Below, in pieces: positions 33,506 to 40,644 of a stretch of DNA of 53,382 nucleotides (position 1 is the stretch's first letter; every line of letters begins with the position of its first letter). The translations under genes and the position numbers were made by a program. The stretch covers positions 1-53,382 of the forward strand of contig NZ_JAIQZN010000049.1 in the NCBI RefSeq assembly GCF_023333585.1. The letters are read 5' to 3'. Origin of the DNA: Argonema antarcticum A004/B2 (GTDB lineage Bacteria; Cyanobacteriota; Cyanobacteriia; Cyanobacteriales; Aerosakkonemataceae). A model generated the notes under the pieces. That model was not told the origin of the DNA. It saw only the letters and a list, made by a program, of their open reading frames with translations, and did no database searches.

Positions 33506-34324
33506 ATGACTGAAAAAAACATCGTGCCAAATCAACCTGCATGGGAACTTCCCAACCACAAAATTGATGAATTTTTTGCCAAGCGGAGTCGATACTGTGT
33601 CTGCATTCCCGTCATCAACGAGGGGTTAAAGATCCGCACTCAGTTAGACCGCATGAGAGGCATATCCAAAGATTTCGATATTATTATTGCCGATGGCGGT
33701 AGCACCGATAATTCCCTAGCTTTGGATGTCATATCTGAGTTAGGTGTACGCACCTTGCTGACCAAACAAGATTCTGGTAAACTGAGCGCTCAGATGCGGA
33801 TGGCTTTTGCCTATGCCATGCAGCAGGGATACGATGGAATAATTGCTATTGATGGTAACAATAAAGACGACCCAGAACCAATTCCTACTTTCGCGCAAGC
33901 ACTTGATACGGGATTCGATCACATTCAAGGTTCGCGCTTTATCAAAGGGGGAAAAGAAATTAATACCCCGTGGATAAGGTTAATGGCCGTAAAATTAATT
34001 CACGCTCCTTTAATTAGTCTTGCCGCCGGTTTTCGATATACTGATACTACCAATGGCTTCCGCGCTTACAGCCGTAAGTTCTTGTTAGATCCTAGAGTAG
34101 CGCCTTTTCGAGAGGTATTTTCAGGTTACGAACTGCACTATTATCTCGCAATTCGAGCCGCTCGTTTAGGTTTTCGGGTTAAAGAGCTGCCAGTATGTCG
34201 TCGATATCCATCTAAAGGCCCAGTTCCAACTAAGATTAGTCCCATCAAGGGAAATCTCATAGTTATGAAAACTCTCCTCAAAGCCTGTCTGCATAGATAT
34301 AATCCACCTTCTACAAACAACTAA
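33506..34324 (+). CDS. Family 2 glycosyltransferase (soluble)
   Basis: This 272-aa protein has CVCIPVINEGLKIRTQLDRM, DIIIADGGSTDNSLALDVI, GIIAIDGNNKDDPEPIPTF (IDGNNKDDPE stands at the metal site) and the acceptor-side FREVFSGYELHYYLAIRAA. No membrane segment follows, unlike the gene before it. It lies 15 bases after that gene. Two adjacent, different family 2 enzymes suggest that one makes the lipid-linked donor and the other acts on a second sugar. Confidence 0.86.
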   Translation: MTEKNIVPNQPAWELPNHKIDEFFAKRSRYCVCIPVINEGLKIRTQLDRMRGISKDFDIIIADGGSTDNSLALDVISELGVRTLLTKQDSGKLSAQMRMAFAYAMQQGYDGIIAIDGNNKDDPEPIPTFAQALDTGFDHIQGSRFIKGGKEINTPWIRLMAVKLIHAPLISLAAGFRYTDTTNGFRAYSRKFLLDPRVAPFREVFSGYELHYYLAIRAARLGFRVKELPVCRRYPSKGPVPTKISPIKGNLIVMKTLLKACLHRYNPPSTNN

Positions 34325-34341
34325 CAGAAGTGAGGAAGTAA

Positions 34342-35115
34342 ATGAGTACTGCGCTGATTGGATACACGGGGTTTGTTGGCGGTAATCTAATTGGTCAAAA
34401 TCAGTTTGATGAACTGTACAACTCTAAAAATATTGAATCTATTGCTGGCAAAAATTTGGAATTAATTGTTTGTTCAGGCGCACCAGCCGTAAAGTGGTTA
34501 GCCAACAAAGAGCCAATTAAGGATGCAGAAACCCTCGATCGCCTCAAGGGATGTCTCGGTCAGGTATCGGCTAGCAAGGTTGTTTTGATTTCAACGGTTG
34601 ATGTTTATCCGGTTCCTATTAAAGTTGATGAAGAAACTGAAATAGATACTAAGGATTTGCATCCTTATGGAAAACATCGGCTTGAGCTAGAAAAATTTGT
34701 GTGCGATCGCTTTGATACCTCGATTATCCGTTTACCTGGTCTTTTCGGATCTGGACTCAAAAAGAATATCATTTATGACTTCATTCACAATAACAATGTC
34801 GAGCAAATACATCAAGATAGCGAATTCCAATTTTATTACCTTGGAAATCTCTGGCCAGACATTCAAACAGTCTTGAACAAGAATTTAAAATTGGTAAATT
34901 TTGGGACTGAGCCAACTAGCGTTAAAGAAGTTGTTCGCGAAGGTTTTGGAATTGATTTCACCAACAAAACCCCCAATCAGCCAGCCAGATATGACATGAG
35001 AACTAATTACGGTCATCTGTTTGGTAATCCTACAGATGTTTATATGTACTCGAAAGAACGAGTTCTCGAACAATTGAAAGCTTTTGTATCGAAGCAAACC
35101 CTGCAAAAAAGTTAA
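34342..35115 (+). CDS. SDR-type NAD-dependent epimerase/reductase-like protein
   Basis: This 257-aa protein starts with a Rossmann motif (ALIGYTGFVGGNLIGQ) and has VVLISTVDVYPVP. The catalytic tyrosine and lysine are probably in HPYGKHRLELEKF (YxxxK is YGKHR, with Lys at YGK), and SIIRLPGLFGSGL follows. It resembles short-chain NDP-sugar epimerases but is shorter than the typical 300-350 aa. The lysine is two residues after the tyrosine instead of four, so catalysis is uncertain. It lies 17 bases after the GT gene, in the operon. Confidence 0.8.
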   Translation: MSTALIGYTGFVGGNLIGQNQFDELYNSKNIESIAGKNLELIVCSGAPAVKWLANKEPIKDAETLDRLKGCLGQVSASKVVLISTVDVYPVPIKVDEETEIDTKDLHPYGKHRLELEKFVCDRFDTSIIRLPGLFGSGLKKNIIYDFIHNNNVEQIHQDSEFQFYYLGNLWPDIQTVLNKNLKLVNFGTEPTSVKEVVREGFGIDFTNKTPNQPARYDMRTNYGHLFGNPTDVYMYSKERVLEQLKAFVSKQTLQKS

Positions 35116-35123
35116 AAGTAACT

Positions 35124-35939
35124 ATGAAGATAGCCATTTCTAATATAGCTTGGCAAGTACATGAAAAGGAAGCGATCGCATCTCTCATGCAGAACCTCAA
35201 CATCACGGGTGTAGAGGTTGCACCCACGAAAATGTGGAATTCTCCCTTATCAGCTACCGACTCTGAAATTGCCTCTTACAGAAAATTTTGGGAAAGCCGA
35301 GGTATTCAGATTGTCGCCATGCAAGCTTTGCTATTTGGCAGAAATGACTTAACTATTTTCCAGGATGCTCAGAAGCGAAAAGAAACTATTGAATATTTAT
35401 CTGGTATCATCGAACTGGGTGGTAAACTTGGTGCAAAAGCGCTTGTGTTTGGTTCTCCCAAAAATAGAAGTATTGGCAATCTAGAATCTCAAGAAGTTGA
35501 ACTAATTGCCAAAGATTTTTTTAATGCTTTAGGTGAAGTAGCATCCAAAAATGAGGTAGTTTTTTGCATCGAACCAAATCCTACTGCTTACGCTTGTGAC
35601 TTTATTACTACTTCCACTCAAGGTTTAGATCTCGTTAATACAGTTGATAGCGATGGTTTTGGACTGAATTTAGATGCAGCTGGAATGACGATGAGTGAGG
35701 AAGCGATCGGGCCATCTCTCCAACAAGCTTTTCAGCGTTTGTGTCACTTCCATATCAGCGAACCCAATTTAGCTCAAATTGGTACAGGAGAAGTCGATCA
35801 TCAAACTTTCTCTAAAACTTTATCAGACCTTAACTATAAAGGTTGGAAATCCGTGGAAATGAGAGCCCAAAATCCTGATTCAAATATTTCGGGCGTAGAA
35901 CAAGCACTGCAAATAGCGATTGAATATTATGCAAGCTAA
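35124..35939 (+). CDS. Sugar phosphate isomerase/epimerase (TIM barrel)
   Basis: This 271-aa protein has the AP-endonuclease-2-like xylose isomerase fold: MKIAISNIAWQVHEKEAIAS, GVEVAPTKMW, GAKALVFGSPKNR, FCIEPNPTAYACDF (metal-binding Glu), GLNLDAAGM (metal-binding Asp), LCHFHISEPNL and WKSVEMRAQ (last metal Glu). The metal residues look intact. It lies 8 bases after the SDR gene, so the two are probably translated together. A sugar or inosose isomerase or epimerase acting before the nucleotide- or lipid-linked stage would fit. The substrate is unknown. Confidence 0.88.
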   Translation: MKIAISNIAWQVHEKEAIASLMQNLNITGVEVAPTKMWNSPLSATDSEIASYRKFWESRGIQIVAMQALLFGRNDLTIFQDAQKRKETIEYLSGIIELGGKLGAKALVFGSPKNRSIGNLESQEVELIAKDFFNALGEVASKNEVVFCIEPNPTAYACDFITTSTQGLDLVNTVDSDGFGLNLDAAGMTMSEEAIGPSLQQAFQRLCHFHISEPNLAQIGTGEVDHQTFSKTLSDLNYKGWKSVEMRAQNPDSNISGVEQALQIAIEYYAS

Positions 35940-35997
35940 AGAACCTCACCCCCCAACCCCCCTCTCCGACCTTCTCCAAATCTAAGAGTCAGAAACG
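35940..35997. repeat. CCTCACCCCCCAACCCCCCT intergenic repeat
   Basis: This C-rich motif is a well-known type of cyanobacterial intergenic repeat and fills much of the gap between the isomerase and the 751-aa membrane protein gene. The last gene may have its own promoter here, but none is clear. Confidence 0.5.
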
Positions 35998-38253
35998 ATG
36001 TCTAGCGATAACAAACCTGAAAATACCAATATATTCGCCATTTTTTCAGTGGCAGTAATATCCTTTTTGATTTTAATACCGATTGTCAATGCCATACGTA
36101 TACCTTTGGGGACAAATAGTACAGGATTAGTTTCAATAGCTACCATTAAAAAAATAAGTCCTTATACTAACTACTTACGATTCTTACTTTTCCTTGCGGT
36201 TCCATTTCTGGTAGCAGTTATTGTCGCCAACAAAAAACCAGATTTCGTAACCAGACAAGGGCAGTTTATCAAAAAAATATTTGGATTTTTAACAGACACC
36301 AAATTTTATACACTGCTTTCCTTTATTTTATTTTTGTCGTGGGCAATTAACAAAACCTATGGATACTTAAGCTTTCCCTTAGATGATACATTTCATGAAG
36401 GCGAATACTTAGGATTTTTGCCTAATTTCCTTACTCAAACCAAGCCATTTTTGAATACAGTTATGATTCACGGTTTTGGTTTGAATGTTTTGACTAGCCT
36501 CATCGCTAACAAACTAGCTAGTCATTCCAATGTAATTGCCTTAACCCGGTTTTTTCGGATGACTCAAGGTTTGCTTACATACCTAGCTTGTTTTTGGTTA
36601 ATTTGGGAGATTATATCATCGGTAAAATTTAATATACCCAGGCGAAATATTTTCCTGCTATTCTGCGCTGTCTTTACTTTTTTTGACGGATTTATCTTTG
36701 AAATTGCCAAAGGTATTCACCAAGGTAGAGACGTATATTTATTAATGCAACTAGCTTTAACTATCAGATTTTTTAGGATGTTGCTCTCAAATAACTTAAG
36801 TAGAGCCGAAAAATTTATTTTGCCGACTCTGGTAGGAATATCGTTACCAGTAAGTATTCTATATGTGTACGATCGGGCCATATATTTCATTTTAATTTAT
36901 TTCGTTTGTTGTGCTTTAGCCATCTTTTTAAACCAAAAGTTTTCTAGAGATTGGCTCATCGGTTCTGGTTTTGGTATAGTTACTTCTTCAGTAGCTCTAA
37001 TTATTATTTTAGGCGTAGATCAAGTTTTAGCAATACTATCGCAAATTTCATATTGGGGTCGGTATGGCAGATACATGACATTTATTTCGCTACCGTCTCT
37101 TGATTTGGAATCTCTGCCAATTTGGCGTCCTTTCACCTTTTTAAGTTTAGTTATAATTTTAGGTGGTATCTATTTATTCCTGGAATATCAGAAGTATTCT
37201 AACTTAAAAGAACTTTGTGCAAATAATAGTTTAATTATTATCCTATTCTTCTCTTCTTTAGTATATTCAAGAATCGCTTTAGATAGGAGCGATTACGGTC
37301 ATGTCGCTCCAGGGGCGCTGATGAGCGTATTTTTACTAACTCTGATTTGTGTAAATCTCTTCAAACAGCAAATTGAAAGTTTAAAATTAACCTTACACTA
37401 TTGGGTGACTTTGCTGATAGTTACACTAGCAGTAATCAGCCCATTTTTTAGCCCATATAATGCTTATCTAAACCTGGATGCAATTCAAAAAACATCCCAG
37501 ATACCAGATACAAAAATTATCAAAAAAGATTATTTAGATGCTTTTAATACTCTCAAGCCTGAAATTGATAAGCTATCCTGTTTCTATGGTCTTACATCAG
37601 AAGGTTTGTGGTATTATTTGTTTCAAAAACCTTCTTGCTCAAGATTTATCTACGTTTATTATGCCCAACCTCCGCGCGCTCAAAAACTTGTAGTTAGCGA
37701 ACTTCAAGAAAAGAAACCCGGACTAATTTTATTTACGAACGATTTCTGGTCTAACGCTGTAGATGGTATCCAAGTTTCTGATTCAGCTTCTATCATCTAT
37801 CAATACTTCTTAGAGAAATACAAACCCTACACCCTTATAGGCTCTCACTGGTTCTGGAATCAGCGAAATAAAAAGCTGACTTTCATTAAAAATCAAGGTA
37901 GTATCAACAATGGATATATTGATTCAGTAGTGCCTGAAAAAATTAAAAGAAGGCATAGTGTACCGTTGAGTGGATGGGCTGTTTTGCCTAAACAAGTTAG
38001 ATCGGCAGATGCAGTTTATATCAGCTACGGTTCTGAAAATAAATTGATTGCAGTTGCCAGAGTTAATTTTGCTAGGCCCGATGTTGCTAAAGTATTAGCT
38101 AATGATGCTTACACGCAATCAGGTTGGTCACTCTTGCTTCCCATCAAGACTTTACCAACTGGCAATAACGTCCTGAGAGTATGGAGTTACGATGCTAAAG
38201 GCGAACAGCTTCAACAGATAGGTAAAGACATCAATATTAACCTTATTGATTGA
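35998..38253 (+). CDS. Large GT-C-like membrane protein with C-terminal beta domain
   Basis: This 751-aa protein has about eleven membrane segments between residues 12 and 490 and a soluble C-terminal part. The first long external loop has LDDTFHEGEYLGFL, an acidic motif in the position of the catalytic acids of GT-C enzymes. Residues about 655-750 look like a beta-sandwich (LSGWAVLPKQVRSADAVYIS, SGWSLLLPIKTLPTGNNVLR). I do not recognise a named family. Its place as the last gene of the operon, after a GtrB-like enzyme, suggests that it transfers a lipid-linked sugar outside the membrane. Alternative: a polymerase or ligase of a surface glycan. Confidence 0.8.
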   Translation: MSSDNKPENTNIFAIFSVAVISFLILIPIVNAIRIPLGTNSTGLVSIATIKKISPYTNYLRFLLFLAVPFLVAVIVANKKPDFVTRQGQFIKKIFGFLTDTKFYTLLSFILFLSWAINKTYGYLSFPLDDTFHEGEYLGFLPNFLTQTKPFLNTVMIHGFGLNVLTSLIANKLASHSNVIALTRFFRMTQGLLTYLACFWLIWEIISSVKFNIPRRNIFLLFCAVFTFFDGFIFEIAKGIHQGRDVYLLMQLALTIRFFRMLLSNNLSRAEKFILPTLVGISLPVSILYVYDRAIYFILIYFVCCALAIFLNQKFSRDWLIGSGFGIVTSSVALIIILGVDQVLAILSQISYWGRYGRYMTFISLPSLDLESLPIWRPFTFLSLVIILGGIYLFLEYQKYSNLKELCANNSLIIILFFSSLVYSRIALDRSDYGHVAPGALMSVFLLTLICVNLFKQQIESLKLTLHYWVTLLIVTLAVISPFFSPYNAYLNLDAIQKTSQIPDTKIIKKDYLDAFNTLKPEIDKLSCFYGLTSEGLWYYLFQKPSCSRFIYVYYAQPPRAQKLVVSELQEKKPGLILFTNDFWSNAVDGIQVSDSASIIYQYFLEKYKPYTLIGSHWFWNQRNKKLTFIKNQGSINNGYIDSVVPEKIKRRHSVPLSGWAVLPKQVRSADAVYISYGSENKLIAVARVNFARPDVAKVLANDAYTQSGWSLLLPIKTLPTGNNVLRVWSYDAKGEQLQQIGKDININLID

Positions 38254-38338
38254 AGCAATTATAGCAAAGTGCTGAGTGCTGAGTGCTGAGTGCTGAGTAC
38301 AAACACAATTCCCGCCTTGCGAAGAAGCGTTTAATACT

Positions 38339-38506
38339 GTCCTAATCGCCTTGGCGACTGCTATACAGGGGTTTTCAGGTCAGTTAGGTACAGAGAAACC
38401 GGGTTTCTTGAAGAAACCCGGTTTCTGAGGTGTACTTCATGCAACTGAAACCCAACCTACGATCCATAAAATCTGTATCTATAGCAACCGCCAAGGCTGT
38501 TAGGAC
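38339..38506. repeat. MITE-like element with 27-base imperfect terminal repeats
   Basis: GTCCTAATCGCCTTGGCGAC (38339 onward, continuing TGCTATA) pairs with the sequence at 38480-38506, with about 23 of 27 matches. There is no coding capacity inside. A copy of the AGAAACC/GGTTTCT hairpin (38394-38426) lies within it. Confidence 0.78.
38394..38426. repeat. AGAAACC(C/G)GGTTTCT hairpin repeat, copy 3
   Basis: Two units, AGAAACCGGGTTTCT and AGAAACCCGGTTTCT, are separated by three bases. This is the mirror order of copy 1, nested in the MITE-like element. Confidence 0.88.
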
Positions 38507-38580
38507 GTTTTTAATTCAACCAAACCCTAGCCCCTTCTTCCCCCTAGCCCCTAGCCCCTAGCCCCTAGTCCCTAGCTATA

Positions 38581-39483
38581 TCAACTGTCCAGCTTTTCTA
38601 GAATTTCTTTAGCTTGGGCACACAAATCGTCATGGCAATGACCGTTGCTAGCTATTAAGCAACCCCACTGATTCACATCGCCGCGATTGTATTTCAGAGG
38701 AGAACCATCTAGATAGGTGAATTTGCCGCCAGCTTCTGTCAAAATTAGTTCTGGAGCAGCCATGTCCCAGTCTTTCGGTGCAGATTTGCTGGAAAGAGAG
38801 ATGTAAATATCTGCCTGCTGTTCGATAATAGTGACGATTTTGCAACCTACACTGCCAACATATTTTTTATTTTTGCAAGGCAATTGCTGTAAGAGATTAT
38901 TGAAGCGATCGTCTCGGTGGGTGCGACTGACTACTATAGATAAATCCTCAAGATTGTGGCGCGAGGACACCTGCACTGGTGTTACCTGTCCATCACGAGT
39001 TTCCACAAACGTGCCGCCGCCTTTGGTTGCATAGTATACCTTTTCAGTTTCAGGCCATGCAACTGCTGCCACTATTGGACGCCCTTCGTATACTAAAGCA
39101 ATCTGAACAGCGTATTCACCTGTCTTGTCAATAAAGTCTCGCGTCCCATCTAGGGGGTCAATTATCCAAATCCAAGGTTCTGCTAAAGGGGATGACAATA
39201 CTCCTTTAGACTGAAATTTATACGTCTCTTCACTCAAATAACCAAAGTCTTGCAATCCGAAAGAAGCTTGCAAATTGTCCAAGATGTAGTGGTTGGCGAC
39301 CACATCAGCAGCAGTAACCGGGCCATCCTTTTTTTCTTGAATATCCAGGTCGCCGGTGTGGGCTTCGCCGCGATAGTAAGACCGCAGGATGTCTGCTGCG
39401 CCCCAAGCAACTGATCGAGCTAGAGCTGCTACTTCCTCTAATCCTTCAAATCTGTTTTGGCCTAAAGATTTTAATACTGTCAC
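38581..39483 (-). CDS. IMPase/CysQ-family phosphatase
   Basis: This 300-aa protein belongs to the lithium-sensitive phosphatase family (inositol monophosphatase, 3'(2'),5'-bisphosphate nucleotidase). Motif 1 is WIIDPLDGTRDFIDKTGEYA and motif 2 is DWDMAAPELILTEAGGKF. The metal-binding glutamate is in GYLSEETYK. Length and order match the CysQ-like branch, which removes 3'-phosphoadenosine 5'-phosphate from sulfate assimilation, but other substrates are possible. It follows the PfkB-type kinase by 59 bases on the same strand, so they may be co-transcribed. Confidence 0.9.
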   Translation of the reverse strand: MTVLKSLGQNRFEGLEEVAALARSVAWGAADILRSYYRGEAHTGDLDIQEKKDGPVTAADVVANHYILDNLQASFGLQDFGYLSEETYKFQSKGVLSSPLAEPWIWIIDPLDGTRDFIDKTGEYAVQIALVYEGRPIVAAVAWPETEKVYYATKGGGTFVETRDGQVTPVQVSSRHNLEDLSIVVSRTHRDDRFNNLLQQLPCKNKKYVGSVGCKIVTIIEQQADIYISLSSKSAPKDWDMAAPELILTEAGGKFTYLDGSPLKYNRGDVNQWGCLIASNGHCHDDLCAQAKEILEKLDS

Positions 39484-39542
39484 GCTACGATTCCTTTACT
39501 ATTTGCAGATTGATGGAGGCTACGATAACTGGAAATTTAATG

Positions 39543-40406
39543 CTAGAGGCGGGATTCCATCCACCGACGAGTTCCAAAAAATTGACAGCTTAGGGAAGCA
39601 ACTTTAGCTGCCGATGCCAAGGCGTCGGTAAAGTTTTGGCGCAGAATGTAATGACAGAAGGCACCGTGGAAAACATCGCCAGCACCCAGCGTATCGACAG
39701 CCTTAATTTTGGGAACTTCCACCCACCCCGACGTACTTTGGCAAATATACCTAATTGGTTTTTCTCCCTGAGTGATGGCGATATGTGGAATTCCCTGAGA
39801 TGAAAGATAGGTTATTACCTCCTGCTCATTTTGGCAACCTGGTGGATAAAAGTTAGCCGAACAAACAGCGTAATCGACAAAGGGCAATAACTGTTCAAAT
39901 CCGGGCTTCCAGCTGCCCCCATCTATTACAACCGGGATATTTTTTGATTTAGCTAACTCTACCATTGTTTGTCCAATTTGCATCTGGTGTCCGTCAATTA
40001 ACACAATATCGATCCCAAACACAATGTCGGAGGAAACACTTTGCTTGTGACCTGGGGATTTAGTAGCGTTGATAGAAATCACAGCCCGTTCCCCTGTACA
40101 TTGAGTCACGATGATAGAAGATACTGGTGGGGGTTCAACTCGTGCCGAATCCAGGTCTTGTATCTCAACATTGTGGCTTTTTAAATCGGCTCGGATCAGG
40201 TGAGTAATTGCGTGAGTGCCAACTACGCCCAAAAGGTTGGCCCGATCGCCCAAATAACTAAATGTCACCGCTGCATTCGTTGCTGGACCACCCGCTGCAA
40301 CCGTATAGTCAGTCGCTACAATTTTTTGGTTGTTAGTTGGGGAACCTGCCGCCAGATAGAGGAAGTCTAAAGTTAACAATCCTACAAATAGTCCCTGTCT
40401 TGCCAT
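39543..40406 (-). CDS. PfkB family carbohydrate kinase
   Basis: This 287-aa ribokinase-like protein has the PfkB signatures: AAGGPATNAAVTFSYLG near the N-terminus and VDTLGAGDVFHGAFCHYIL near the C-terminus, which includes the catalytic Asp of GAGD. It is somewhat shorter than ribokinase. The substrate (a sugar, nucleoside or related compound) cannot be read from the sequence. It lies upstream of the IMPase-family gene and is divergent from the sensor gene, with 238 bases between the starts. Confidence 0.9.
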   Translation of the reverse strand: MARQGLFVGLLTLDFLYLAAGSPTNNQKIVATDYTVAAGGPATNAAVTFSYLGDRANLLGVVGTHAITHLIRADLKSHNVEIQDLDSARVEPPPVSSIIVTQCTGERAVISINATKSPGHKQSVSSDIVFGIDIVLIDGHQMQIGQTMVELAKSKNIPVVIDGGSWKPGFEQLLPFVDYAVCSANFYPPGCQNEQEVITYLSSQGIPHIAITQGEKPIRYICQSTSGWVEVPKIKAVDTLGAGDVFHGAFCHYILRQNFTDALASAAKVASLSCQFFGTRRWMESRL

Positions 40407-40644
40407 TTCTGCACTTTCTACTCAGCCTGAAAGAATTTCGCCTCAACCTACAGATAGCTTAGATGCGATCGGCAAAGGCAATAACATAGGCGCGGTATTC
40501 GCTCAAATCTATCCAAAGCGGCTTTAACTTACTCTCCAGATTTAAGACACTGGAATTAAAGAATTAAGATTTTAAACTAAACAGAGACTTTCAAGATCGC
40601 CCTGAGATAAACTTTACAGTATCTTTAAAAAAGACTGACTTTTT
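40407..40644. promoter_or_regulatory. Divergent promoter region
   Basis: This 238-base gap separates the divergent PfkB-type kinase gene and the sensor gene, so both promoters should be here. I saw no strong operator-like palindrome or RNA structure. TTAAAAAAGACTGACTTTTT just before the sensor start lacks a good ribosome binding site. Confidence 0.4.

Larger units (their letters stand above)
38254..38580. other. Repeat-rich intergenic region
   Basis: This region has no gene. It begins with tandem AGTGCTG heptamers (about 38269-38299), then the MITE-like element listed separately, and ends in CCCCTAG tandem repeats (38531-38576) against the stop of the phosphatase gene. The heptamer occurs again in reverse complement at about 43033-43047 and the CTAGTCCC type at about 53300-53340. 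Confidence 0.7.

Noticed and set aside
34342-35115. Naming the SDR protein as a specific epimerase
   Set aside because: The tyrosine-lysine spacing is unusual and substrate motifs are not clear, so only the superfamily is given.
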